Shown here piece after piece: positions 54,166 through 62,975 of a DNA stretch of 64,000 nt. A model generated the notes under the pieces. It worked only from the letters and a program-made list of their open reading frames with translations, was not told where the DNA came from and ran no database searches. The stretch comes from Ferruginibacter sp. Lineage in GTDB: Bacteria > Bacteroidota > Bacteroidia > Chitinophagales > Chitinophagaceae. Each line of letters begins with the position of its first letter. The stretch's first letter is position 1. The DNA is taken from positions 1 through 64,000 of the forward strand of contig JAOQAK010000016.1 of NCBI GenBank assembly GCA_025963635.1, given 5' to 3'. The position numbers were made by a program, and so were the translations under genes.

Positions 54166-55148
54166 GCGACAGCGTTTTAATTACAGGTGCAAGTGGATTT
54201 TTGGGTTACCATATTATTCTAGCAGCAATTGAAAATGGACTGGAAGTATATGCAGCAATAAGAAAGAACAGTGATATCGGGCACCTGAAAGAATTGCCCT
54301 TAAAATATCTCACACTCAATTACGAAGACGCAGAGGAGATGAGCAGGCAGTTAGCCGATAACCGGATTAATTATATCATCCATGCTGCAGGCGTTACCAA
54401 GGCCACCCGGCAGGAAGTATACGACCAAATCAACGCCAACTACACCCTAAACCTTGCAAAGGCGGCGGAAAAATCAGGCTACCATTTTAAAAAGATGGTT
54501 TTTATAAGTAGCCTTGCAGCAGTAGGCCCCTTACCTGATGATCGTAGTAAAATAACAGAAGAAACTACCCCCAACCCCGTTACTGCTTATGGCCGAAGTA
54601 AGTTACTGGCAGAAATTGGCCTGGCAGCTATGGCAATCCCAACTGCAATCTTACGCCCTACTGCAATATATGGCCCAAGAGATAAAGACATTTTTATAAT
54701 GGTTAAAACGGTGAATAAGGGCCTCGATCCTTATATCGGAAAAACACTTCAGCTGTTAAGCTTTGTACACGCAAAAGATGTGGCGGATGTGGCCGTGGCG
54801 GCAGTCCGTATACCGAATGCCGTGGGGATTTATAATATTACAGATGGCAATAGCTACGACCGTTACCGGTTTTCAGATATTATCAAAATAATATTAAAAA
54901 AGAAAGCATTCAGGTTTCATATACCACTTCCGCTGGTGAAACTACTTGCCTATTTTTTAGAAACAACCAATGGCTGGCTCAAAAAACCTTCGGTCATTAA
55001 CCGCGAAAAACTTCATGAATTGGCAGCTAAGAATTGGGTATGCGATATAAGTAAGGCTAAGAAAGAATTGGCCTATGCTCCGAAATTTGATTTGCAATCC
55101 GGGTTAGAGGATTCCCTCTCGTGGTATGCAAAAAATAAATGGCTTTAA
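54162..55148 (+). CDS. NAD(P)-dependent epimerase/dehydratase-type reductase (candidate keto-sphinganine or oxidised-ceramide reductase)
   Basis: Extended short-chain dehydrogenase of 328 residues with the nucleotide motif TGASGFLGYH at the start, the catalytic Tyr/Lys pair in YGRSKLLAE near residue 145, the catalytic Ser in FISSLAAVG, and ILRPTAIYGPRDKD. In known bacterial sphingolipid pathways an enzyme of this type reduces the 3-keto group, before or after N-acylation. The start overlaps the acyltransferase stop by 4 bases. A sugar epimerase role cannot be excluded from sequence alone. Confidence 0.85.
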
Positions 55149-55186
55149 TTCTTATTAAACAAACATTTATCATTAAAACATACAAT

Positions 55187-56512
55187 ATGAAACAACACAT
55201 CACTCCCGCCGAAGGACGATTGGGTATTTTGATCCCGGGCCTCGGTGCAGTAGCCACCACATTCATAGCAGGTGTGGAAGCCGTTAAGAAAGGAATCGCA
55301 AAACCAATCGGCTCTTTAACGCAAATGGGTAATATCCGGCTGGGAAAAAGAACTGAAAACAGGTTTCCGGCGATCAATGATTTTGTTCCACTGGCCCAAC
55401 TGAGCGATATCGCTTTTGGTGGCTGGGATATTTATGAGGACAATGTTTATGAGGCGGCAGTGAATGCGAAAGTACTTGAAACCTCCTTGTTGCAAGCCAT
55501 CAAAACAGAACTGGAAGCAATTAAACCAATGAAGGCGGTTTTTGATCGTTCTTATGTTGCTAATCTCGATGGTACCAATGTAAAAACCGGCGCTACCAAG
55601 TACGACCTGGCAATGCAGGTAATTGAAGACATCGAAAATTTTAAAATCATTAATAATTGCAATCGCGTGGTGATTGTATGGTGCGGTAGTACTGAAAAAT
55701 ACATCCAGTCAACCGATATCCACAGCAGTATTGAAAAATTTGAAGCAGCGCTTAAAAACAACGAACCCCTGATTGCACCAAGCATGATCTATGCTTATGC
55801 GGCTATCAAAAGCGGTGTGCCTTTTGCAAACGGCGCTCCTAATTTAACCTGCGATATTCCTGCATTGATAGAACTGGCGAAGGAAACCCAAACCCCCATC
55901 GGCGGAAAGGATTTCAAAACCGGCCAAACCTTAATGAAAACAATTTTAGCCCCTGGATTGCATGCAAGGGCATTAGGTGTGAGTGGCTGGTTTAGTACCA
56001 ATATTTTAGGCAACAGGGATGGCTATGTACTGGATCACCCCGATAATTTTAAAACAAAAGAAGTTTCCAAACTGAGTGTACTGGATGAAATATTCAGGCC
56101 CGAATTAAACCCGGATCTGTACGGTGAAATGTATCATAAAGTCAGGATCAATTATTACCCGCCGCGTGGTGACAACAAAGAAAGCTGGGATAATATTGAC
56201 ATCTTCGGCTGGCTGGGTTATCCAATGCAGATCAAGATCAATTTCCTATGCAGGGATTCGATTCTTGCAGCGCCAATTGTATTAGATCTTGCTTTATTAC
56301 TTGATCTTGCAAAACGTTCAGAAATGAGTGGTATACAGGAATGGTTATCATTTTACTTTAAATCACCGCAAACATTGCCTGAATTAAGTCCTGAACACGA
56401 CATTTTCAAACAACTGATGAAGATGCAGAACACATTGCGTCATATCATGGGTGAAGACCTGATCACGCATCTTGGCTTGGATTACTACCAGGAACTTGTT
56501 GAAACATTATGA
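55187..56512 (+). CDS. myo-Inositol-1(3)-phosphate synthase
   Basis: Converts glucose-6-phosphate to inositol phosphate with NAD. The 441 residues show the Rossmann start GILIPGLGAVATTFIAGVEA, the VIVWCGSTEKYIQ segment, GVPFANGAPNLTCDIPALIELA, the catalytic GGKDFKTGQTLMKT, and NILGNRDGYVL. IQEWLSFYFKSPQ near the end is also typical. The frame runs back to 55139, but the ATG at 55187 gives the expected N-terminus; it lies 38 bases after the reductase stop. Its stop overlaps the PgpA ATG by 4 bases. Family length is normal. Confidence 0.94.
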   Translation: MKQHITPAEGRLGILIPGLGAVATTFIAGVEAVKKGIAKPIGSLTQMGNIRLGKRTENRFPAINDFVPLAQLSDIAFGGWDIYEDNVYEAAVNAKVLETSLLQAIKTELEAIKPMKAVFDRSYVANLDGTNVKTGATKYDLAMQVIEDIENFKIINNCNRVVIVWCGSTEKYIQSTDIHSSIEKFEAALKNNEPLIAPSMIYAYAAIKSGVPFANGAPNLTCDIPALIELAKETQTPIGGKDFKTGQTLMKTILAPGLHARALGVSGWFSTNILGNRDGYVLDHPDNFKTKEVSKLSVLDEIFRPELNPDLYGEMYHKVRINYYPPRGDNKESWDNIDIFGWLGYPMQIKINFLCRDSILAAPIVLDLALLLDLAKRSEMSGIQEWLSFYFKSPQTLPELSPEHDIFKQLMKMQNTLRHIMGEDLITHLGLDYYQELVETL

Positions 56513-56961
56513 TAAAATTTCATACACTCGTTGCATCTGTACTGGGTATTGGTTACGTAGGTAAAGGCGGAGGAACAGCAGCAGCGGTGGTGTATTGTAT
56601 TATTTGGTTTTTACTGCCTGCCGGTTATGAAAAAAGTAACTGGCAGGTTGTAATTACACTGCTTATCATTGGTATTGGTATATGGAGTTCGAACATCGTA
56701 GATAGTATTTGGGGCACAGACAGCAGCAAGGTAGTTATAGATGAAGTTGCAGGAATGGCGATCGCTTTATTATATGTACCACAGCAGCTGCAATATGTGC
56801 TGATTAGCCTTGTTGCGTTTAGATTCTTTGATATCGTAAAACCGCTTGGAGTTAGAAATTTAGAGATATTGCCCAGGGGCTGGGGCGTAATGGCGGATGA
56901 TGTTTTAGCAGGAATATATGCTCTCCTGGTGATTCAATTGTGGATGTGGATAGCGACTTAA
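56509..56961 (+). CDS. PgpA-family phosphatase, candidate phosphatidylinositol-phosphate phosphatase
   Basis: A 150-residue membrane phosphatase with four hydrophobic segments. PgpA signatures are KVVIDEVAGMAIAL near residue 72 and RFFDIVKPLGVRN plus GWGVMADDVLAGIYA near residues 104-140. Canonical PgpA dephosphorylates phosphatidylglycerophosphate. In described Bacteroides inositol-lipid clusters a PgpA-like protein instead dephosphorylates phosphatidylinositol phosphate, and the position here between inositol-phosphate synthase and a CDP-alcohol transferase favours that reading. Confidence 0.88.
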   Translation: MIKFHTLVASVLGIGYVGKGGGTAAAVVYCIIWFLLPAGYEKSNWQVVITLLIIGIGIWSSNIVDSIWGTDSSKVVIDEVAGMAIALLYVPQQLQYVLISLVAFRFFDIVKPLGVRNLEILPRGWGVMADDVLAGIYALLVIQLWMWIAT

Positions 56962-56971
56962 CCGGACGAAA

Positions 56972-57367
56972 ATGAAACTATTCCTTAAAGCAAATGTTGC
57001 TTCCCTCACCGCAAGTTTCTTCGACTACCTGTTAACTATTGTGCTTAAGCAATTGTTCCTTGTAGATGCGGTAATTGCCAGTATACTGGGGACGGTCTTT
57101 GGAGGAATTATTAATTTTTTAATCGGCAGACACTGGGTGTTCAGGGCTGTGAAAACGCCTTTTTTTCACCAGGGCAAAAGGTACCTGCTTACCTGGACAG
57201 GGAATTTGATTTTAAATGCTTTGGGAGTTTTTGTGTTGATAAGGCTAGCCGGGGTGAATTATATCATCGCAAAAGTAGTCACATCAATAACGGTTGCAGT
57301 TGCTTATAACTACCCTATTCAAAAAAAATATGTTTTTAAAAATATTGATATTGATGAAAAGGACTAA
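56972..57367 (+). CDS. GtrA-family membrane protein
   Basis: A 131-residue protein with four transmembrane helices and the GtrA mark NFLIGRHWVFRAVKT near residues 47-61. GtrA proteins are thought to flip or hand over lipid-linked sugars. Its place inside this operon, 10 bases after the phosphatase and overlapping the next gene by 14 bases, suggests a role in moving an inositol lipid or precursor across the membrane. That role is inferred, not shown. Confidence 0.88.
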   Translation: MKLFLKANVASLTASFFDYLLTIVLKQLFLVDAVIASILGTVFGGIINFLIGRHWVFRAVKTPFFHQGKRYLLTWTGNLILNALGVFVLIRLAGVNYIIAKVVTSITVAVAYNYPIQKKYVFKNIDIDEKD

Positions 57368-59900
57368 AATAATAATGATCACTTCATTATTATTTACCTT
57401 GACGTGTTGTGGATTTTTAGCAAACAGTCAAACAGTTGTAAAGGGATTTGTAAGGGATGCAGTAACAATGAAGCCGATTCAATTTGTGAGTATTTATTTT
57501 GAAGGTGGTAAAGGAGTAACAACAGGCGAAGATGGCAGTTACTCAATCATTACTTACCGCGATAAATTGAACACTCTAAACTTTTCTTTTACCGGCTACA
57601 AAAAGGTTACACGGAAAGTGGCTATCGGGAAAGAGCAGACTATCAATATAGAACTTGACCTGGCTGAATCTTTAAAGGAAGTTACGGTAAAAACCAGGAA
57701 GCGGGCTAAATACAGGAACCGTGATAACCCGGCGGTAGAATTAATTGATCTTGTAATTGAAAATAAAAATAAGAACCGGATAAAAGCTTATGATTTTGTA
57801 CAATACCAGCAATATGAGAAACTGTCATTGTCTCTAACCAATAAGCCTGAAAAACTTATTAAAAACAGGCTGTTCAGAAATTATAAGTTTATCCTCGAAA
57901 ACATCGATAGTACTACCATTGAGGGCAAATCCCTGTTGCCCATCTATCTTGAAGAAAAGTTGTCGGAAAGATATCTCCGGAAAAATCCGGAAAAAGATAA
58001 AACCATCGTGCTGGGTGAAAAAAAGGTAAATTATGGTGATTTCCTGGATGATAATGGCATCAGCCAATACCTGAAGAGATTATATGAGGATATCAATATT
58101 TACGATAATAATATCACCATCCTCACCACCCAGTTTCTGAGCCCCATTGCTGATATGGGCCCGAGTTTTTATCGTTACTTTATTAGAGATACCGTGCAAT
58201 TGGAAGGTATCAAACTTGTAAAGCTTTATTTCACGCCACGCAATCCGAACGACCTGCTTTTCAGGGGTACCATGTTTATTACGCTGGATGGGAATTATGG
58301 CGTTCAAAAGATCAGCATGACCATTAGCAAAAATGCCAACCTGAACTGGACCAGGGAACTCAGGATTAACCAGGATTTCGAAAAAGCAAAAGATGGCCGT
58401 TTTCATGTAATTAAAAGCAGTATGCTTACCGAATTTGCGCTTACAAAAAATGCTTCCGGTGGTGTATTGGGCGAAAGAACCGTTTCTTTTAAAAACTTTT
58501 TAACGGATGTTCCGGCGCCCGATAGTATTTACAATGCCAAAGACCTGGTGAATAAAAGCGGTCCTGTCACCGCCCCCGATAGCTTCTGGATAGCCAACCG
58601 GCATAGCCCGTTAACAACAGTTGAAACAAAGGCCTATTATAATATCGACAGCCTGAAGAACATGCGCTCCTTCAAGCGGTTTGGAGACCTGGTTACCCTG
58701 GTGTTTTCCGGCTACAAATCCTTTGGTCCGTGGGAATTGGGAAATACCAATACCTTTTACAGTTTCAACCCTGTGGAAGGATTTAAACCAAAAGTGGGCG
58801 GCCGAACCACCCCGAAATTCAGCAACTTTATTTACTTCGATAATTATATTGCATACGGTTTCAAAGATGAAAAGTTTAAATACCTGGCGGCGGTAACCTA
58901 TTCGTTCAATCACAAATCAGTTTATTCTTTCCCGCTCAATTATTTGAGACTTAGTTACCAGTATGATACTAAAATACCGGGACAGGAATTATTATTTGTC
59001 CAGGAGGATAACCTGTTGCTTTCCTTTAAAAGAGGCAATAACAACAAATGGCTCTACAACAATTTTTTGAAGGCAGAATATGTAAGGGAGTTTGGAAAGA
59101 ATATCAGTTATACATTTGGGTTTAAAAACTGGAAACAGACCCCGGCAGGCGATATCATCTACAAAAAAGTTGCAGATAATTCCATTGTAAAAGATCTTAC
59201 CACTTCAGAATTATCCGCCGAGATAAGGTGGGCGCCTAATGAGCAATTTTACCAGGGAAAAAATTTCAGAATTCCCATCATCAATAAATACCCGGTCTTT
59301 AAATTTCGTTTTATCGCTGGTGTAAAAGGTTTGATGAAAGGCGAATACAATTACCAGAATATTAGCCTGAACCTTGAAAAAAGATTCTATTTATCACAGT
59401 TAGGGTACACGGACGTAACGTTGGAAGGCGGTCAAATTTTCGGGAAGGTCCCTTTTCCATTGCTTACGATCCATAGGGCAAACCAAACTTATGCTTACCA
59501 GATCAACTCTTACAACCTGATGAACTTTATGGAGTTTGTAAGTGACCGGTACGCTGCGGCCAACTTCGATTTCTATTTTAATGGATTTTTCTTCAATAAG
59601 ATACCACTTATAAAGAAGCTGAAACTGAGGGAAGTGGCAAGTTTCAAAGTTTTGTATGGTGGTGTGAGGGATGAAAATGATCCGGGTAACGGAGAAGGCC
59701 TGTTAAAATTCCCAATAGATAATAATTTAGGAAATCAAACGACATTTGCATTGAACAAGGAACCTTATATAGAAATGAGTGTTGGTATTGCCAATATTTT
59801 CAGGTTGTTAAGGGTTGACTTGGTACGCCGTTTGACATACCTCGATAACCCTGGTATTGCCACCTGGGGTATCAGAACAAAAGTTAGGTTTGATTTTTAA
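57354..59900 (+). CDS. DUF5686 outer-membrane protein with carboxypeptidase-like N-terminal domain
   Basis: An 848-residue exported protein. After the signal MKRTKIIMITSLLFTLTCCG, a carboxypeptidase-regulatory-like domain spans about residues 28-110 (VVKGFVRDAVTMKPIQFVSI; GEDGSYSI). The DUF5686 region follows, with a large C-terminal beta barrel ending in GIRTKVRFDF. It lacks a TonB plug, so it is not a standard TonB-dependent transporter. Upstream ATGs at 57294 and 57330 exist, but the signal peptide supports 57354. Within this lipid operon it may help lipid export or outer-membrane assembly. Confidence 0.87.
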   Translation: MKRTKIIMITSLLFTLTCCGFLANSQTVVKGFVRDAVTMKPIQFVSIYFEGGKGVTTGEDGSYSIITYRDKLNTLNFSFTGYKKVTRKVAIGKEQTINIELDLAESLKEVTVKTRKRAKYRNRDNPAVELIDLVIENKNKNRIKAYDFVQYQQYEKLSLSLTNKPEKLIKNRLFRNYKFILENIDSTTIEGKSLLPIYLEEKLSERYLRKNPEKDKTIVLGEKKVNYGDFLDDNGISQYLKRLYEDINIYDNNITILTTQFLSPIADMGPSFYRYFIRDTVQLEGIKLVKLYFTPRNPNDLLFRGTMFITLDGNYGVQKISMTISKNANLNWTRELRINQDFEKAKDGRFHVIKSSMLTEFALTKNASGGVLGERTVSFKNFLTDVPAPDSIYNAKDLVNKSGPVTAPDSFWIANRHSPLTTVETKAYYNIDSLKNMRSFKRFGDLVTLVFSGYKSFGPWELGNTNTFYSFNPVEGFKPKVGGRTTPKFSNFIYFDNYIAYGFKDEKFKYLAAVTYSFNHKSVYSFPLNYLRLSYQYDTKIPGQELLFVQEDNLLLSFKRGNNNKWLYNNFLKAEYVREFGKNISYTFGFKNWKQTPAGDIIYKKVADNSIVKDLTTSELSAEIRWAPNEQFYQGKNFRIPIINKYPVFKFRFIAGVKGLMKGEYNYQNISLNLEKRFYLSQLGYTDVTLEGGQIFGKVPFPLLTIHRANQTYAYQINSYNLMNFMEFVSDRYAAANFDFYFNGFFFNKIPLIKKLKLREVASFKVLYGGVRDENDPGNGEGLLKFPIDNNLGNQTTFALNKEPYIEMSVGIANIFRLLRVDLVRRLTYLDNPGIATWGIRTKVRFDF

Positions 59901-59918
59901 TTATTAAAAAACTGTACA

Positions 59919-60650
59919 ATGGAACATCAATTGGTTAGAGACAGGCTTCAAAAAATAATTTATGTGGTGATCAATCCATTTGTAAAATGGCTGATCAAAA
60001 TAGGCTTTACGCCCAATATCGTTACCATCACCGGTTTGATCCTGAACATTGGTGTTTCCATTATTTTTATTATGGGCGCTGAAGAAGGTCACCGTGGCGA
60101 CCTGTCGTATGTAGGTTGGGCCGGCGCGTTAATTTTATTTGCTGGTTTATTCGACATGCTCGATGGCCAGGTGGCAAGACTGGGAAATATGAGTTCTACT
60201 TTTGGTGCATTATTCGATTCCGTGCTTGACCGGTATAGTGAACTGATCATGTTCTTAGGCATTTGTTATTACCTGGTAGCGCACCACTATTTCTTTAGCT
60301 CTCTGTTCGCATTTATCGCATTGATCGGCTCGATGATGGTGAGCTATACCAGGGCCCGGAGCGAGGGGCTGGGAATTCAAAACAAAGGTGGACTGATGCA
60401 GAGACCAGAACGGGTAGTGCTAACAGGAGTAGCTGCGCTGGCATGTGGAATCATTGGTAATTTTATAGGAGGCGATTTTAAATATTTTATACCGGGGACA
60501 TCTTATCAATTGTTTGAAACAATGTCTGTTTTTACGATGCCAGTAACCATAATGGCAGTATTAACGAATATCACAGCATTTAAAAGATTGGCTGATGCTA
60601 AGAAAGCCCTGGACGAAAAAGACAAAAAACAAAAAGGAGCATGGCAATAA
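59919..60650 (+). CDS. CDP-alcohol phosphatidyltransferase, candidate phosphatidylinositol-phosphate synthase
   Basis: A 243-residue membrane enzyme with the full CDP-alcohol phosphotransferase motif in LFDMLDGQVARLGNMSSTFG to DSVLD (D-2-DG-2-AR-8-G-3-D-3-D). Around six transmembrane helices are evident. With an inositol-phosphate synthase in the same unit, the most likely acceptor is inositol phosphate with CDP-diacylglycerol as donor, yielding phosphatidylinositol phosphate. Phosphatidylglycerophosphate synthase is the main alternative. It starts 18 bases after the DUF5686 gene and overlaps the next gene by 10 bases. Confidence 0.9.
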   Translation: MEHQLVRDRLQKIIYVVINPFVKWLIKIGFTPNIVTITGLILNIGVSIIFIMGAEEGHRGDLSYVGWAGALILFAGLFDMLDGQVARLGNMSSTFGALFDSVLDRYSELIMFLGICYYLVAHHYFFSSLFAFIALIGSMMVSYTRARSEGLGIQNKGGLMQRPERVVLTGVAALACGIIGNFIGGDFKYFIPGTSYQLFETMSVFTMPVTIMAVLTNITAFKRLADAKKALDEKDKKQKGAWQ

Positions 60651-61174
60651 AAAAAAATCTTTTAATTATATTTATCTTTTGTTGTATTCGTTTGACAGGC
60701 TTTGCACAGGAAAAGACATTTCCAATACCTAAGGGAAATACAAAACAATTATTTTATCTTCAGCGAACTCCGAACACCAACACCATCGTTTATGAACTAA
60801 ACTTTAAGGATGGCATTTTCGACACGGAAAATCCCGTGCAGTCATTTTGGCTCAGGTACCAGGAACATGGACAAAGAGAGGAGCTCAGTTACATACAAAG
60901 GAAATTCGCTTATGGGTTAAAAAGCAGGAAGATCTCGGAAAATAATTATGAGTTAAATTTTGTTTCGTATAAAAAATATAAGATGTATTTAAGGATGGGA
61001 AATGATAACAAATTTTATGTTTACGCAAAAATCAATCAGCATCCGGCAATACTTACCAGTATTTTTATAAAAATAAACGGGGGATCATTTTGGTCGCCCA
61101 ATATTGAATATGTTGAAATTTCCGGCGTTGAACCTAACAGCCGTTCTATTGTAAAGGAAAGAGTGAAGATTTGA
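60641..61174 (+). CDS. Small secreted protein (DUF4833-like)
   Basis: A 177-residue exported protein: signal MAIKKNLLIIFIFCCIRLTGFAQ, then a beta-rich domain with FYLQRTPNTNTIVYELNF, VQSFWLRYQEHGQREELSYI and FSP-type strands ending VEISGVEPNSRSIVKERV. The pattern resembles DUF4833. Function is unknown. The start lies inside the end of the CDP-alcohol transferase gene, so it belongs to the operon and may be a periplasmic partner for inositol-lipid handling. Confidence 0.75.
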   Translation: MAIKKNLLIIFIFCCIRLTGFAQEKTFPIPKGNTKQLFYLQRTPNTNTIVYELNFKDGIFDTENPVQSFWLRYQEHGQREELSYIQRKFAYGLKSRKISENNYELNFVSYKKYKMYLRMGNDNKFYVYAKINQHPAILTSIFIKINGGSFWSPNIEYVEISGVEPNSRSIVKERVKI

Positions 61175-61199
61175 TGAATTTGAACAACAATTATGTAAG

Positions 61200-61829
61200 A
61201 TGAAAAGAAATTATGTATCCAATACGGAGGAATCAATAAGAATGTTCAGGAGCAATCTTTTTGACAATCTATCCAAAGTTCACTTTACTGTGCCCCTGTA
61301 TATTTATATTCCGGCCATTGTATTCTTTTCGTACAAAGCATTTACTTACCATATCGGCATCCCGGCTTTTGCACTCTATTTTTTGGGCGGCCTTGTTGTG
61401 TGGACCATTACAGAATATATTTTACACCGCTTCGTTTTTCATTACCAGCCCACTTCTGAATTCGGTAAAAAACTTCACTTTATTTTTCATGGAGTGCACC
61501 ACGATTATCCCCGTGACAAAATGCGCCTGGTGATGCCACCGTCCGCCAGTATTCCATTGGCTATGTTATTCTATTTTTTATTTTCCCTGGTGCTGGATCA
61601 GCAGTTCCTGTTCGCATTTTTCCCTGGTTTTTTATTAGGCTACCTTATATACGATATGCTGCATTATGCCATGCACCATCATAATTTCAAGAACGGCATT
61701 TTAAAAAGGATCAAGCAACATCATATGCTGCATCACTACCAGGATCCCACAAAAGGATATGGAGTAAGCTCATCATTATGGGATATCATTTTGAAGTCTG
61801 ATTTTACCAGCCAATCCAACAAAAGTTGA
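61200..61829 (+). CDS. Fatty-acid hydroxylase superfamily, FA2H/Scs7-like (candidate ceramide 2-hydroxylase)
   Basis: A 209-residue di-iron membrane hydroxylase. All histidine clusters are present: HRFVFHYQP, HFIFHGVHHDYPRDKMRLVMPP, HYAMHHHNF and HHMLHHYQDPTKGYGVSS. The GVHHDYPxDxxRLVMPP block is characteristic of FA2H/Scs7, which puts a 2-hydroxyl on the N-acyl chain of ceramide. The cytochrome b5 domain of the eukaryotic enzyme is absent. Its ending TGA overlaps the next ATG by one base. The context with SPT supports a sphingolipid role. Confidence 0.88.
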   Translation: MKRNYVSNTEESIRMFRSNLFDNLSKVHFTVPLYIYIPAIVFFSYKAFTYHIGIPAFALYFLGGLVVWTITEYILHRFVFHYQPTSEFGKKLHFIFHGVHHDYPRDKMRLVMPPSASIPLAMLFYFLFSLVLDQQFLFAFFPGFLLGYLIYDMLHYAMHHHNFKNGILKRIKQHHMLHHYQDPTKGYGVSSSLWDIILKSDFTSQSNKS

Positions 61830-62758
61830 TGAACAAAGAAAAAGCTGGTTTATTTTCCACTCAAAGTATTTTAATTGCGCTTGTTGTTTCAATTATTTAT
61901 CTCGTTATCTCCTTCTTTTTGATCGGGTTTAAAACTGATCAACTGGTGCTTGCCAGCATCTTTAACTTCGCCTTTTTTTTATCTCCTGTAGCGAGAAAAT
62001 TCATCATAGGTTTTTCCATATTTATCGTTTACTGGATATTGTTTGATTATATGAAAGCATTCCCAAATTATGCTTTCAACACAGTACGTATCCAGGAACT
62101 CTATGATGCAGAAAAAGCATTGTTTGGTTTCTCTTTCCATGGCAGCAGGATAACCCCTAACGAATTTTGGCTGCAGAACGGTACTACCTGGCTGGATATT
62201 ATTTCAGGAATTTTCTACCTATGCTGGATACCGGTACCACTTGTATTTGCAGCCTATCTCTTCTTTAAAAACAAAGACCTGTTTCTGCAATTCTCTTTAA
62301 CATTCGTTTTAGTAAACATGATTGGGTTTATAATTTACTATGTATACCCAGCTGCTCCGCCCTGGTACTACCAGGCAAACGGCGCCCATTTTATACCCGG
62401 CACCCTCGGCAATACGGCGGGATTACACAAGTTTGATGATTACTTTAACATCATGATTTTTCATGGTCTTTATGCAAAGAGTTCCAACGTATTTGCCGCG
62501 ATGCCTTCATTGCATTCTTCTTACCCGCTGATCGTTGTTTATTTTGGTATTAAACAAAAACTCGGCTGGGTAAATATCCTGTTTGGAATAATTGTACTGG
62601 GCATTTGGTTTGCGGCGGTATATACAAGTCATCATTACATACTGGACGTATTGGCAGGAATCGCCTGCGCCATTGCAGGCATGGTGTTTTTCCAGAAAGT
62701 ACTGCTCCACAGTAAGCATTTCAATAAATTTTTGAGTAGTTACAAGGCCAGAATTTAA
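61829..62758 (+). CDS. PAP2_3/AUR1-like membrane protein, candidate inositol phosphorylceramide synthase
   Basis: A 309-residue polytopic protein with about six helices. The PAP2 motifs are AAMPSLHSSYP near residue 225 and TSHHYILDVLAG near residue 270. Together with YVYPAAPPWY these resemble AUR1-type inositol phosphorylceramide synthases. Such enzymes move phosphoinositol from phosphatidylinositol to ceramide, releasing diacylglycerol. A plain lipid phosphatase is the alternative. ATG 61829 overlaps the hydroxylase TGA (TGATG). It is the last gene of the cluster. Confidence 0.88.
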   Translation: MNKEKAGLFSTQSILIALVVSIIYLVISFFLIGFKTDQLVLASIFNFAFFLSPVARKFIIGFSIFIVYWILFDYMKAFPNYAFNTVRIQELYDAEKALFGFSFHGSRITPNEFWLQNGTTWLDIISGIFYLCWIPVPLVFAAYLFFKNKDLFLQFSLTFVLVNMIGFIIYYVYPAAPPWYYQANGAHFIPGTLGNTAGLHKFDDYFNIMIFHGLYAKSSNVFAAMPSLHSSYPLIVVYFGIKQKLGWVNILFGIIVLGIWFAAVYTSHHYILDVLAGIACAIAGMVFFQKVLLHSKHFNKFLSSYKARI

Positions 62759-62854
62759 GCCTTAGACTTCCCCTCTCTTCGAAGCAATATCAAACAGTTG
62801 GCGGTAAAAAAATGTATTGCTGTTGTAAACAATATTCGTTCGCAGCAGGTCATT

Positions 62855-62888
62855 AAAAAACCGGTCACAATTGTGAACCGGTTTTTTT
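62855..62888 (-). terminator. Intrinsic terminator between the lipid cluster and glutamine synthetase
   Basis: AAAAAACCGG-TCACAA pairs with TTGTGA-ACCGGTTTTTTT with one bulged base. A and T runs on both sides permit use from either direction, closing the plus-strand lipid operon (stop 62758) and the minus-strand glutamine synthetase gene (stop 62976). Confidence 0.85.
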
Positions 62889-62975
62889 ACGATTGCTTGC
62901 CAGCTTTATGATACCCTGCTTATTTCTAAAGATTAAACAGCGGTATAAAAGTCATTGTATAAATCTGATTGTTTA

